64,000 nucleotides of DNA from Lachnospiraceae bacterium NC2008 (lineage in GTDB: Bacteria; Bacillota; Clostridia; Lachnospirales; Lachnospiraceae): the NCBI GenBank assembly GCA_000687675.1, contig JHWS01000001.1, forward strand, positions 332,771-396,770, given 5' to 3'. Positions 8,776 to 17,734 of this stretch are shown here, one piece after another. Under the pieces are notes generated by a model. It did no database searches and was not told the origin of the DNA. It saw only the letters and a program-made list of their open reading frames with translations. A program made the position numbers and the translations under genes. Numbering within the stretch: position 1 is the first letter of the stretch; every line of letters begins with the position of its first letter.

Positions 8776-8834
8776 TTCTTACACCACAATTTACTCCCCT
8801 AATGTCGATTTACGTCCACGTTTCCCTTGCGCAT
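8776..8834 (-). repeat. Possible degenerate copy (E2) of the terminator-linked repeat
   Basis: Directly after the T-run of the wall-hydrolase terminator the minus strand reads ATGCGCAAGGGAAAC, then GTGGACGTAAATCG. The GCGCA-nGGAAA-...-GGAC order matches the better repeat copies elsewhere in the window, but pairing potential is poor. Probably a decayed member. Confidence 0.3.
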
Positions 8835-8866
8835 AAAAAAAGACCCAGGCGGTTAAGCCTAGGTCT
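8834..8866 (-). terminator. Terminator of the SleB-type hydrolase gene
   Basis: Minus-strand stem AGACCTAGGC / GCCTGGGTCT with loop TTAACC, followed by seven T. One position is non-canonical. Confidence 0.85.
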
Positions 8867-8880
8867 AGGAATTTTGTATC

Positions 8881-9981
8881 TTACCAGAATACGTGGCCGG
8901 CGATTACGATACCATCGTGGCGGCCTGTTGGTCTAAAATGCTTTGCATCGCCTACATTGGATACTCCACTAAGAGCTTCCTGTGCAGCCTGTAAACATGA
9001 ATCACTGACTCCGTTTGCGATACGTCTGTCTACTGCACCGCTTCCTGCAGGTGAGAACTGACCAGATGCATAGATAACACCATATACTGTATTAGGATAT
9101 GCACTGCTTCTTACACGGTTAAGAACTACTGCACCAACTGCAAGTTTTCCTTCATATGGCTGATTACCAGCTTCACACTGGATAAGAGCCCCAAGAAGAA
9201 CTACATCTGATGCTTCTGAAGCATATGCTCCATAGTTCTGATTAAGCTCTGCCTTCTTGGCTTCTGCCTTGGCAATAGCTTCCTTCTCTGCTGCTTCTCT
9301 GGCTGCAACCTCTTCTACTGTTTCGCCAGCGTCGATTTTGAAATCAACTGTAGCATATTCTTTGCTTATATATCCTGACTCACCTTCGTATTCTACGATG
9401 AGCCACTCATCTGTTTCTTCAACAAGGTTAAGTACTTCACCATTGGCAACTAGTCCAAGTACTTCTGATTCTGTAGATGAATCTTTTCTTACTCTTACTG
9501 TCTCTGCACATATTGTTGCACGGTTACAACCAAGCTCATCAGCCTTAGCCATAGCTTCATCCCCAAAAGAGAGGTAATCGTTATTAACCCATCCAACTAT
9601 ATTGCCTGACTGGATCTTAGTCCACTCATCTGTGTATTCTACTATGTAGCCACCACAGTCACTGTAAAGATATCCTACCCTATCAGAATCCTCATTTGGC
9701 TCTAATCTAACATTGACCTGGCTATCAACATTAGCCATAACTACTGCGCCCTGAGCCTTCCAAGCGTTGTTTTTAGCAATCTCTTCGATTTCTTCAGTAC
9801 TAGGTGTTGTATTTACATCAAGTACCTTTGCTGCTCCTGCGTACATGTTTTCATATACACACTCACTGCTAGCTGTTTCACTAGCTTTGCCCTCGTTTGC
9901 ATCTGCCAAAATGCTTAAAGCAATAGTTGCGAGTGTGATAACACATACGTATACTATACGCTTCATATATTTGGTTTGCAT
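8881..9981 (-). CDS. Secreted cell wall hydrolase, two SH3 domains plus SleB domain
   Basis: The 366-residue exported protein has a signal peptide of about 1-29. Two bacterial SH3 repeats follow (about 80-140 and 155-213; VNVRLEPNEDSDRVGYL and VRVRKDSSTESEVLGLV), then an Ala/Glu/Lys-rich linker (about 217-248) and a C-terminal SleB/hydrolase-2 domain (about 258-366). That domain contains LIQCEAGNQPYEGKLAVGAV, whose Glu is the probable catalytic residue, and ends AKHFRPTGRHDGIVIAGHVFW. SleB-type enzymes cleave peptidoglycan glycan strands. GGAGG precedes ATG 9981. The promoter carries a WalR-like box, which fits control of a vegetative wall hydrolase. The organism need not sporulate, since this domain is common in non-spore roles. 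Confidence 0.9.
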   Translation of the reverse strand: MQTKYMKRIVYVCVITLATIALSILADANEGKASETASSECVYENMYAGAAKVLDVNTTPSTEEIEEIAKNNAWKAQGAVVMANVDSQVNVRLEPNEDSDRVGYLYSDCGGYIVEYTDEWTKIQSGNIVGWVNNDYLSFGDEAMAKADELGCNRATICAETVRVRKDSSTESEVLGLVANGEVLNLVEETDEWLIVEYEGESGYISKEYATVDFKIDAGETVEEVAAREAAEKEAIAKAEAKKAELNQNYGAYASEASDVVLLGALIQCEAGNQPYEGKLAVGAVVLNRVRSSAYPNTVYGVIYASGQFSPAGSGAVDRRIANGVSDSCLQAAQEALSGVSNVGDAKHFRPTGRHDGIVIAGHVFW

Positions 9982-10035
9982 AAGTCCTCCACATTTGACA
10001 TAAATGTAACTAATTGTTTCATTACAATTAAAATT

Positions 10036-10088
10036 ATTACATTTTTGTTACAGTTTGTAATATTATCATCATATTTAAAAAATGTCAA
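10036..10088 (-). promoter_or_regulatory. Consensus promoter with WalR-like box for the wall hydrolase
   Basis: Minus-strand TTGACA (10083-10088), 17-base spacer, TAATAT (10060-10065). At the expected start of transcription lies TGTAAC-AAAAA-TGTAAT (10036-10052). It fits the WalR consensus TGTWAH-N5-TGTWAH exactly, and a third TGTAAT follows about nine bases later. A box downstream of the -10 suggests repression. No walRK genes are in this window. Confidence 0.6.
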
Positions 10089-10128
10089 ATTTTAGGGCCT
10101 TTGGGTTAACGACTGTTAATAAAATGTA

Positions 10129-10890
10129 CTATTTACGCTGTCTTGCAGCTTCATACATAAGAATAGCTCCGCTAATAGAAGCGTTGAGAGATTCGACACT
10201 TCCCTGCATAGGGATATATACAGACTTGCCTGCTGCCTTAATTGTTTCATTTTTAAGACCATTGCCTTCATTACCGATAAGGATGCCACATCTGCCTGTA
10301 TAAGACACAGTGGTATAGTCCTTAGCTCCTTCAAGGGCAGCTGCATAGATGTTCATATTAGGAGCTTCTTTTGAAATAACTGATGCAATATCTTCTACAT
10401 ATATATATGGCATACGGAAAATAGAACCCATAGTTGATCTTATAACCTTAGGATTATAAATATCAGCACTTCCTTTGGATATTATGATACCCTTTACCCC
10501 TGCTCCTTCTGCAGTTCTAAATAAGGTACCAAGGTTACCTGGGTCCTGTATATTTTCTAGGAACAATAAAAAATCACCCTTTAGCACATCTTCAAGGCTG
10601 GTCTCCTTCATAGAAACAACAGCCACTACTCCCTGAGGTGTTACAGTATCAGCTATCTTTTCAAATACCTTATCTGAAACTACCTGCAGGTCCTTGTATG
10701 TGCTGCAAAGTGATTCATTCTTATTATAGAAATCCTGTGTTACGTATACTTCTCTAACATCACCAGCAGGTATCTCCCTAAACATTCTTAAGCCTTCTAC
10801 TACATAAGCACCTTCTTCTCTACGTGCTCTAGCCTTGTCTCTAAGGAGAGCCACCTGCTTAATCTTTGGATTGGATGTTGATGTTATCAT
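10129..10890 (-). CDS. TrmH/SpoU-family RNA 2'-O-methyltransferase
   Basis: The 253-residue SPOUT methyltransferase has an N-terminal substrate-binding domain (MITSTSNPKIKQVALLRDK, typical of this group). The C-terminal knotted SAM-binding domain carries all three motifs: ENIQDPGNLGTLFRTAEG (motif 1), GILIGNEGNGL (motif 2) and SVESLNASISGAILMYEA (motif 3). Target is probably a ribose in 23S rRNA or tRNA; which one cannot be read from sequence. It overlaps the pfkA stop by four bases and ends the dnaE-pfkA-trmH operon. Confidence 0.93.
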   Translation of the reverse strand: MITSTSNPKIKQVALLRDKARARREEGAYVVEGLRMFREIPAGDVREVYVTQDFYNKNESLCSTYKDLQVVSDKVFEKIADTVTPQGVVAVVSMKETSLEDVLKGDFLLFLENIQDPGNLGTLFRTAEGAGVKGIIISKGSADIYNPKVIRSTMGSIFRMPYIYVEDIASVISKEAPNMNIYAAALEGAKDYTTVSYTGRCGILIGNEGNGLKNETIKAAGKSVYIPMQGSVESLNASISGAILMYEAARQRK

Positions 10891-11921
10891 AAAATCTTAC
10901 TTACCTGGTATTCGTATTCTGGAATATCTTTCTGCATTGCAAGTGCTTCGTCAATATCGAAGTCACAGAACTTACCGTCCTTAAATGCAACTACTCTGTT
11001 AGTCTTACCTTCAAGAAGAAGGTCTGCTGCTATAGCTCCCATCATAGAAGCATAGTATCTGTCTTTACATGTTGGAGAACCACCACGCTGCATGTAACCA
11101 AGAATAGTAGCTCTTGTTTCCATACCTGTAGCTGCCTCAATACGACGAGCCATAGATGTAGAATGGCCTATACCTTCAGCATTGATAATAATATGATGCT
11201 TCTTACCATTCTTACGGTTCTCAATAATATGGTTGATGATTTCCTGCTCGTTATAGTCATACTTTTCTGGAAGAAGAATATCTTCTGCACCATTGGCAAC
11301 ACCGCACCAAAGAGCGATATATCCGGCATTACGTCCCATAACCTCTATGATAGAACATCTTTCATGTGATGAAGATGTATCTCTAACCTTATCAATAGCT
11401 TCCATAGCTGTGTTGATAGCTGTATCGAAACCTATTGTATAATCTGTACATGCAATATCAAGGTCGATAGTTCCTGGAAGACCAATAGTATTGATACCCT
11501 CGTGAGAAAGCTTCTGTGCACCTCTGTATGAACCGTCACCACCGATAACAACTACGCCATCGATACCGTGCTTTCTACAAATCTCAGCACCCTTCTTGAT
11601 GCCTTCCTCAGTCTTGAATTCCATACATCTTGCTGTACCAAGAATAGTACCACCAAGAGAAATTGTTTCAGACACGCTGTGTCTGTCCATATCTATGATT
11701 TCTTCATTAAGAAGACCCTGATAACCCTTCTTAATGCCCTTAACCTTCATTCCATTAGCTATAGCTTTACGTACAACAGCACGTATAGCTGCGTTCATTC
11801 CTGGTGAATCACCGCCGCTTGTTAATACGCCTATAGTCTTAACTTCTTTTTTTGTTGTTTTAACTGCCTTCTCTGCTTTTGGAGCAGCACTTGCAGCTGA
11901 TTTTGTTGCTGTCTTTGGCAT
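10887..11921 (-). CDS. pfkA: ATP-dependent 6-phosphofructokinase with N-terminal extension
   Basis: Phosphorylates fructose 6-phosphate, the committed step of glycolysis. The 344-residue protein has IGVLTSGGDSPGMNAAIRA, VVIGGDGSYRGA (Gly rather than Asp after GGD, which indicates ATP rather than PPi), the catalytic GTIDLDIACTDYTIGFDTA, and HERCSIIEVMGRNAGY. Most relatives have Asn where this has Leu in TIDLD. Before the Rossmann start there is an odd Lys/Ala-rich tail of about 28 residues (KTATKSAASAAPKAEKAVK), histone-like in composition. ATG 11921 is preferred over an ATG two codons earlier because AGGAGG lies eight bases before it. Between dnaE and trmH in one operon. Confidence 0.95.
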   Translation of the reverse strand: MPKTATKSAASAAPKAEKAVKTTKKEVKTIGVLTSGGDSPGMNAAIRAVVRKAIANGMKVKGIKKGYQGLLNEEIIDMDRHSVSETISLGGTILGTARCMEFKTEEGIKKGAEICRKHGIDGVVVIGGDGSYRGAQKLSHEGINTIGLPGTIDLDIACTDYTIGFDTAINTAMEAIDKVRDTSSSHERCSIIEVMGRNAGYIALWCGVANGAEDILLPEKYDYNEQEIINHIIENRKNGKKHHIIINAEGIGHSTSMARRIEAATGMETRATILGYMQRGGSPTCKDRYYASMMGAIAADLLLEGKTNRVVAFKDGKFCDFDIDEALAMQKDIPEYEYQVSKIL

Positions 11922-11989
11922 AAGCATAGCCTCCTGTCTTGGTATAGCGCTATTTTATTCCATTTTTTTATGGATGTAAAGCAATCGCC

Positions 11990-14900
11990 TTAATATATAA
12001 CTTTGATATTATCCTCTCCAAGTCTCTGAACAAGGAGTTTTTTTAGATACGGATCTGCATTAACAGTCATGTTGGTTCCAAGGGTTTCCACACGCTTTGT
12101 TTCTTTAATATATATCTTTACGTAATCTTTGCCGTCTGATTCCTTAAGGATGTTCTCTATATCAGGCCACTTGGCTGTATAATCACCTTCGTTAGCAAAC
12201 TGAAGCCAGAGTGTTCCTCTCATCTCATCAAATGAAGTTACTTCTTCGCAGATAAGCTTGCCGTCATTTTCATCTTCGCCTGATACACGGCCCCTTATGA
12301 TTACCTTGGCATCTTCATTAAGCTTTGAGCCATACTGGCGGTAGCTCTTTGGAAATACTATAACCTCTGCGTGACCATTAAGATCCTCCAAAGTAACAAA
12401 TGCCATTGCCTCATTCTTCTTAGTGAACTTATTCTTCTTCTGGGTAATCATACCAGCGATAGTTATCTTCGAACCATCATCAGCCTTCATCCTGCCAGTT
12501 TCTTCATCACAATAGAGGTCTGTTGTATAGTTAGGAACCGTCTTTCCCCAAAGGGATGCATACTGCTCAAGAGGATGTCCAGAAACATATACACCAAGAA
12601 CTTCCTTTTCAAATGCCAGAATCATCTCTTTGTCATATTCCTCAAGATGCTTTGGCAGTTCTATCTGAAGCGACTGTTTTTCTTCGTCATCTGCAAGATC
12701 AAAAAGTGACATCTGTCCCTGTAAGTTAGATTTTCTGTCACTAGCCAGCTGGTCCATAATAAGAGAATATACACTCATGTACTGGCGGCGGTTACCACCT
12801 AAGCTGTCAAATGCCCCGGCCTTAATAAAACTTTCGATAGCACGTTTATTAATATCACCACCGGCCATCCTTGATATAAAGTCCTGTATATCTCTAAATG
12901 GTCCGCCTGCTTCTCTTTCAGCAACGATACCATCAATAACATTACGACCTACACCCTTAATAGCTGTAAGAGCATAGCGGAGCTTTCCTCCTATTGCAGC
13001 AAAACCTGCATCTCCTTCATTAACGTCTGGAGGCAGGATTTCAATTCCCATTGCCTTGCATGAATTAATATAGCCAGCAAGTTTATCAGACTTATCAAGA
13101 ACTGATGTAAGAAGGGCTGCCATATATTCTACTGGGTAGTAGTATTTAAGATAAGCTGTCTGATATGCAACTACTGCATAGCAGGCTGCATGGGACTTGT
13201 TAAATGCATACTTGGCGAAGTCTGTCATAGTATCATAGATACCATTGGCAATATCAGCTGGTATACCATTGGCAACGCAGCCATCAACCTTGGCTGGAAT
13301 CTTAGGTTCCCTGCCAAGAGCCTCAGCCTCTTTTATTACTTCTTCTATTTCGCCAGCATTACCATTAATAAAGATATCACGTTCCCTGGCCATAACATCA
13401 GCTTTCTTCTTACTCATGGCACGGCGGACATTGTCACTACGGCCCATGGTATAACCGCCAAGGTCACGAACTATCTGCATAACCTGTTCCTGATATACGA
13501 TACAACCGTAAGTAGGCTTAAGTATATGTTCAAGCTGAGGGCAGGCGTAGCTTACAGCATCAGGATTATTCTTACCTTCTATATACTGCGGGATAAATGA
13601 CATAGGCCCCGGTCGGTAAAGTGATATACCGGCTATAAGGTCTTCAAGGCTTCTTGGCTTAAGTTCCTTCATGAAGTTCTTCATACCAGCACTTTCAAGC
13701 TGGAATACTCCATCAGTCTTACCTGTTGAAAGATAGTCATAAACCGCCTTGTCTGCAAAGTTTATATTATCTATGTCAATTAACTTACCTGTTGATTTAT
13801 ATACATTATTAACTGCATCCTGAACGACAGTCTGGGTTCTTAGTCCAAGGAAATCCATCTTAAGAAGACCAAGGTGTTCAAGAGTTACGCCAGGGTACTG
13901 AGTCATGGCAAAGCCATCGCTACCTATACAAAGTGGCACCATATCATCTGCACTCTTAGGACAGATAACTACGCCTGAAGCGTGAGTAGAATGGTGTCTT
14001 GGAAGTCCCTCTAATTTAAGACCTGTATCAAAGAGTTCTTTAATAGTTTCGTCAGTCTCATATATCTGTCTAAGTTCTTCATTAACCTGAAGAGCCTTAG
14101 TAAGTGTCATACCAAGTTCTGCCGGTATCATCTTAGTTATGGAATTAACCCTATCAAGAGGAATATCCATAGCTCTACCAACATCCTTAATAACCTGCTT
14201 AGCCTGAAGGGTACCGAATGTTACTATCTGTACAACCTTATCAGCACCGTACTTTTTGCAGACGTAATCGATAACGTCTCCTCGTCTTACATCTGCGAAG
14301 TCCACGTCTATATCGGGCATGGATACACGTTCTGGATTAAGGAATCGTTCAAAAAGTAAACTATATTTTATTGGATCTATATTGGTAATCTTTAGAACAT
14401 ATGCAACAAGTGAACCGGCTGCAGAACCTCGCCCTGGGCCAACCATGATGCCGGCATGCTTCGCATAATTAATGTAGTCCCAAACAATAAGGAAATATTC
14501 TACGAAGCCCATCTTCTGAATAGTTCCAAGTTCGTAGTTTAATCTTTCTTCAAGTTCCTGATAATTATCTGGATATCTTTCCTTAAGGCCATCGCTGCAC
14601 AGCTTATTTAAATAAGTCCATGTTGTGTAGCCTTCTGGCACATCGAATTTTGGAAGTTTTGTTTCGCCAAAGGTAATAGTTACATTACATCTTTCTGCAA
14701 TCTTACCTGTATTCTCAAGGGCCTCTAAAGCATATGGGAAGAGAGTCTTCATCTCCTCTTCGCTCTTAAGGTAGTACTGGCCACCTTCATAGCGCATACG
14801 GTCTTCATCTGCTATACGCTTTCCAGTTTGCACACAAAGAAGAACGTCGTGGCTTTCTGCATCCTCGGCATAAGTGTAATGAATATCGTTAGTTGCTACT

Positions 14901-15502
14901 AAAGGAATATCCAGTTCCTTACTCATCTTTATAAGCTCAGTATTAACTGTGGTCTGGACAGATATTCCGTGGTCCTGAAGTTCAAGGAAGTAGTTTCCTT
15001 TACCAAAGATATCCTCATACTGCTTGGCACACTCTCTAGCCTTGTCAAAGAGTCCTGCCTGTATATATCTAGGCACTGCACCTGCAAGACAGGCAGAAAG
15101 CGCTATGATACCCTCGTGATACTCCCTTAGAACTTCTATATCAACTCGTGGCTTATAATAAAAGCCCTCTATATATCCCTTTGAAACAATCTTACAAAGG
15201 TTGGCATAACCTGTATTATTCTCAGCAAGAAGAACAAGATGGTTATACCTGTCTTCTCCAGCGCCAGCCTCTTTATCAAATCTTGAGCCTGGAGCAACAT
15301 AAACCTCGCAGCCAATAATAGGCTTGATGCCCTGCTTAAGGCATTCTTCATAGAAATCTATAACGCCGAACATAACGCCATGGTCGGTGATAGCTCCAGC
15401 AGGCATACCAAGCTCTTTAAGTCTTGCTACATAATTCTTTATCTTATTGGAACCGTCTAGCAGAGAATACTCTGTATGGACGTGCAAATGTACAAATGAC
15501 AT
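11990..15502 (-). CDS. dnaE: DNA polymerase III subunit alpha, DnaE type
   Basis: Replicative polymerase subunit of 1170 residues. The N-terminal PHP domain starts at MSFVHLHVHTEYSLLDG. The polymerase core contains GPGRGSAAGSLVAYVL and the catalytic aspartates of MPDIDVDFADVRRGDVIDYV. A helix-hairpin-helix tandem (LTAIKGVGRNVIDGIV) and a C-terminal OB domain (ITIAGMITQKKNKFTKKNEAM) follow. Length and order fit DnaE rather than PolC, which would carry an inserted exonuclease. Start at 15502 is chosen because GGAG lies six bases upstream and it gives the canonical N-terminus. A TATAAT lies about 40 bases upstream. The gene heads dnaE-pfkA-trmH and is preceded by the large inverted repeat. Confidence 0.97.
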   Translation of the reverse strand: MSFVHLHVHTEYSLLDGSNKIKNYVARLKELGMPAGAITDHGVMFGVIDFYEECLKQGIKPIIGCEVYVAPGSRFDKEAGAGEDRYNHLVLLAENNTGYANLCKIVSKGYIEGFYYKPRVDIEVLREYHEGIIALSACLAGAVPRYIQAGLFDKARECAKQYEDIFGKGNYFLELQDHGISVQTTVNTELIKMSKELDIPLVATNDIHYTYAEDAESHDVLLCVQTGKRIADEDRMRYEGGQYYLKSEEEMKTLFPYALEALENTGKIAERCNVTITFGETKLPKFDVPEGYTTWTYLNKLCSDGLKERYPDNYQELEERLNYELGTIQKMGFVEYFLIVWDYINYAKHAGIMVGPGRGSAAGSLVAYVLKITNIDPIKYSLLFERFLNPERVSMPDIDVDFADVRRGDVIDYVCKKYGADKVVQIVTFGTLQAKQVIKDVGRAMDIPLDRVNSITKMIPAELGMTLTKALQVNEELRQIYETDETIKELFDTGLKLEGLPRHHSTHASGVVICPKSADDMVPLCIGSDGFAMTQYPGVTLEHLGLLKMDFLGLRTQTVVQDAVNNVYKSTGKLIDIDNINFADKAVYDYLSTGKTDGVFQLESAGMKNFMKELKPRSLEDLIAGISLYRPGPMSFIPQYIEGKNNPDAVSYACPQLEHILKPTYGCIVYQEQVMQIVRDLGGYTMGRSDNVRRAMSKKKADVMARERDIFINGNAGEIEEVIKEAEALGREPKIPAKVDGCVANGIPADIANGIYDTMTDFAKYAFNKSHAACYAVVAYQTAYLKYYYPVEYMAALLTSVLDKSDKLAGYINSCKAMGIEILPPDVNEGDAGFAAIGGKLRYALTAIKGVGRNVIDGIVAEREAGGPFRDIQDFISRMAGGDINKRAIESFIKAGAFDSLGGNRRQYMSVYSLIMDQLASDRKSNLQGQMSLFDLADDEEKQSLQIELPKHLEEYDKEMILAFEKEVLGVYVSGHPLEQYASLWGKTVPNYTTDLYCDEETGRMKADDGSKITIAGMITQKKNKFTKKNEAMAFVTLEDLNGHAEVIVFPKSYRQYGSKLNEDAKVIIRGRVSGEDENDGKLICEEVTSFDEMRGTLWLQFANEGDYTAKWPDIENILKESDGKDYVKIYIKETKRVETLGTNMTVNADPYLKKLLVQRLGEDNIKVIY

Positions 15503-15562
15503 CTTCTTCTCCATTATCAAAAATCATACATAACCAATTATACATTATCGTCTCCTTCTTTT

Positions 15563-16065
15563 CTACACCGCCCCGCTCCATCCTCCTTTCCCCCTCTGGC
15601 CCCTGCCTGTCTCATATTTCGCCTGTGACGTGCGCCCTCTTATTTTTCTAAGGCCATCAACTTTTCCTAAGCTAAACTTTCCGCGTTAAACTCACGTCAG
15701 CTGCAAACTGGGATATGCAACCTGACTGCAGCCCATTTGGACGAGCCGATGTAAAACCCGCGTGTCTTTCGTAGGAAAATGTTCATTCCGCGCTTTATAG
15801 GGTTCACCCCTACCAGAAAGTGAATGAGTCACCCAGCGCGGAATACATTTTCCAAAAAGACAAAGCGCTGGTTTTACACGGTGAAGTTCAACAGGGCCTG
15901 CAGGCAGGTTGCATATCCCAGTAAGCAGCTTCGTTCAAACAGTAACTGCGGAAAGTTTAAGGAAAATTTGTTATGGCCAAAGAAAAATATAGAAGGCTTG
16001 TCAATGGCTTATATGAGACAGGCAGGGCCCGGAGGGGAAGGAGGCAGCGGTAGCTGAAGCGGTAG
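15563..16065. repeat. About 500-bp imperfect inverted repeat between metK and dnaE
   Basis: The whole intergenic region folds back on itself around position 15805-15815. Perfectly matched arm blocks include 15601-15617 with 16011-16027 (17 bp), 15673-15684 with 15948-15959 (12 bp), 15707-15724 with 15905-15922 (18 bp), 15750-15758 with 15870-15878 (9 bp) and 15785-15794 with 15835-15844 (10 bp). Weaker matches extend to both ends. It contains no convincing ORF. It could be a structured non-coding RNA, a miniature mobile element or an old inverted duplication; the sequence alone does not decide. It lies between the metK terminator and the dnaE start. Confidence 0.85.
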
Positions 16066-16070
16066 GGAAT

Positions 16071-16103
16071 AAAAAAAGGAGACTCCGATGTGGAATCTCC
16101 TTT
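16071..16103 (-). terminator. Terminator of metK
   Basis: Minus-strand 12-bp stem AAAGGAGATTCC / GGAGTCTCCTTT (one G-U pair) with loop ACATC, followed by a T-run. It directly borders the large inverted repeat. Confidence 0.85.
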
Positions 16104-16125
16104 GATTGTATTTGTGGGGTTGGTA

Positions 16126-17310
16126 TTATGCCTGATACTTTTTGAGAGCATCAACCTTGTCAAGTTTTTCCCATGGAAGATCAAGGTCGTTACGTCCGAA
16201 GTGACCATAAGCAGCTGTCTGCTTATAGATAGGTCTACGAAGGTCAAGCATCTTGATGATACCAGCTGGACGAAGGTCGAAGTTTTCTCTGATTGCTTTA
16301 AGAAGAACATCATCAGAAACCTTACCTGTTCCAAATGTATCAACACGGATTGATGTAGGCTGTGCTACACCGATTGCATATGAAAGCTGAATCTCGCACT
16401 TATCTGCAAGACCTGCAGCAACAATATTCTTAGCAACATATCTGGCAGCATAAGCAGCAGATCTGTCAACCTTAGTGCAGTCCTTACCAGAGAATGCACC
16501 ACCGCCGTGACGAGCCATACCACCGTATGTATCTACGATAATCTTACGTCCAGTAAGACCAGCATCACCGTGAGGTCCACCGATTACGAAACGGCCTGTT
16601 GGGTTGATGAAGAACTTTGTATCTGCATCAACAAGTTCCTTAGGAAGAACCGGGTCGAATACATACTTCTTGATGTCCTCGTGAATCTGTTCCTGAGTAA
16701 CATCATCATCATGCTGTGTTGAAAGAACTACAGCCTCAAGTCTCTTTGGCTTATCGTTCTCATCATATTCTACTGAAACCTGGCTCTTACCATCTGGTCT
16801 AAGGTACTTAAGTGTACCATCTTTTCTAACCTTTGTAAGCTGAAGAGCAAGCTTATGAGCAAGCGAGATAGGATATGGCATATACTCATCTGTTTCGTTA
16901 GTTGCATAACCAAACATCATACCCTGGTCACCAGCTCCTGTATCAAGGTCATCTGTAAGACTTCCTTCCTTAGCTTCAAGTGCCTTATCAACACCCATAG
17001 CTATATCTGCTGACTGCTCATCGATAGCAACAAGTACTGCACATGTGTTTCCATCAAAACCATATTCAGATTTTGTATAACCGATTTCTTTAACTGTGTC
17101 ACGTACAACCTTCTGAATATCTACATATGCATTAGTTGTAATCTCACCAGTTACAAGTACGAATCCTGTACATGCTGCTGACTCACAAGCAACACGGCTC
17201 ATAGGATCCTTTGCCATACAAGCATCAAGGATGGCATCTGAGATGGCATCGCAGACTTTGTCAGGATGGCCTTCTGTTACTGATTCTGAAGTGAATAATC
17301 TTTTCTCCAT
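16126..17310 (-). CDS. metK: S-adenosylmethionine synthetase
   Basis: Makes SAM from methionine and ATP in the cytoplasm. The 394-residue product has [20 protein letters not shown] at the N-terminus (methionine and ATP contacts), [20 protein letters not shown] (the adenine-loop signature), and [19 protein letters not shown] (the phosphate P-loop). Length is normal. GGAGG lies six bases before ATG 17310. The long leader contains a SAM-I riboswitch and terminator, so expression should fall when SAM is plentiful. It has its own terminator and appears monocistronic. Confidence 0.98.
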   Translation of the reverse strand: MEKRLFTSESVTEGHPDKVCDAISDAILDACMAKDPMSRVACESAACTGFVLVTGEITTNAYVDIQKVVRDTVKEIGYTKSEYGFDGNTCAVLVAIDEQSADIAMGVDKALEAKEGSLTDDLDTGAGDQGMMFGYATNETDEYMPYPISLAHKLALQLTKVRKDGTLKYLRPDGKSQVSVEYDENDKPKRLEAVVLSTQHDDDVTQEQIHEDIKKYVFDPVLPKELVDADTKFFINPTGRFVIGGPHGDAGLTGRKIIVDTYGGMARHGGGAFSGKDCTKVDRSAAYAARYVAKNIVAAGLADKCEIQLSYAIGVAQPTSIRVDTFGTGKVSDDVLLKAIRENFDLRPAGIIKMLDLRRPIYKQTAAYGHFGRNDLDLPWEKLDKVDALKKYQA

Positions 17311-17337
17311 AGTCGTCCTCCATATAAAAAATAAACT

Positions 17338-17411
17338 ATACTCGCGTAATGCTTTGCATTACGTGCACTCGCGATTTGCGCTCAGTACCAGTCCGAAATA
17401 ATTTCCTGCGC
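17338..17411 (-). repeat. Divergent copy (E3) of the terminator-linked repeat, metK leader
   Basis: On the minus strand, soon after the riboswitch terminator, ATTTGCGC pairs perfectly with GCGCAAAT across a 26-base loop holding GGAAATTATTTCGGAC. A hairpin GTAATGC-AAA-GCATTAC follows. The order TTTGCGCAGGAAA...GGAC...GCGC..CGCGAG matches the copies at 24919-25006 and 62611-62706. It lies between terminator and metK, so only read-through transcripts carry it. Confidence 0.45.
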
Positions 17412-17428
17412 AAATCTGTGCATAAGGT

Positions 17429-17457
17429 AAAAAAATAATCCGCTCTCAACAAGCGGA
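17429..17457 (-). terminator. SAM riboswitch terminator
   Basis: Minus-strand hairpin TCCGCT-TGTTGAG-AGCGGA followed by TTATTTTTTT, just downstream of the SAM-I aptamer. It forms the expression platform. Confidence 0.85.
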
Positions 17458-17482
17458 CCAGATAAAATTCGTATATATGATC

Positions 17483-17598
17483 CTCTTATTGTTCGATCAA
17501 TCTCTCAAAACATGAGTTATCGCTCAGGATGGCACCTTCCATAATGGGGTTGCCGTAGCTTCATAGGTCCTATGTACCTCCACTACTCTGAATAAGAG
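17483..17598 (-). ncRNA. SAM-I (S-box) riboswitch controlling metK
   Basis: The aptamer is closed by an 8-bp P1 stem, CTCTTATT (17591-17598) with AATAAGAG (17483-17490). It contains the conserved S-box core: GTGGAGGTACATAGGACC, CTATGAAGC, CGGCAACC and GGTGCCATCCTGAGCGA. An intrinsic terminator follows at 17429-17457 and metK after that. SAM binding should stabilise P1 and favour termination. The region 17599-17693 upstream holds only AT-rich promoter-like sequence. Confidence 0.95.
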
Positions 17599-17693
17599 AA
17601 GATTATTTAATTCAACACTAATTTACTATATCAAATAATTTATGTCAATAAAAAATTGATGGTAGTCATTCCCATAATCAGCGCGAAGCGAAC

Positions 17694-17724
17694 AAAAAAC
17701 GCCAAGTGTATACAACACCTGGCG
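17694..17724 (-). terminator. Terminator of the murA-HD-GYP operon
   Basis: Minus-strand stem CGCCAGGTGT / ACACTTGGCG with loop TGTAT and one G-U pair, followed by six T. Confidence 0.85.
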
Positions 17725-17734
17725 ATTATTATTA

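Noticed and set aside
15824..16057. 77-codon plus-strand frame within the large inverted repeat
   Set aside because: No ribosome site or recognisable protein pattern; it is a by-product of the repeat arm.
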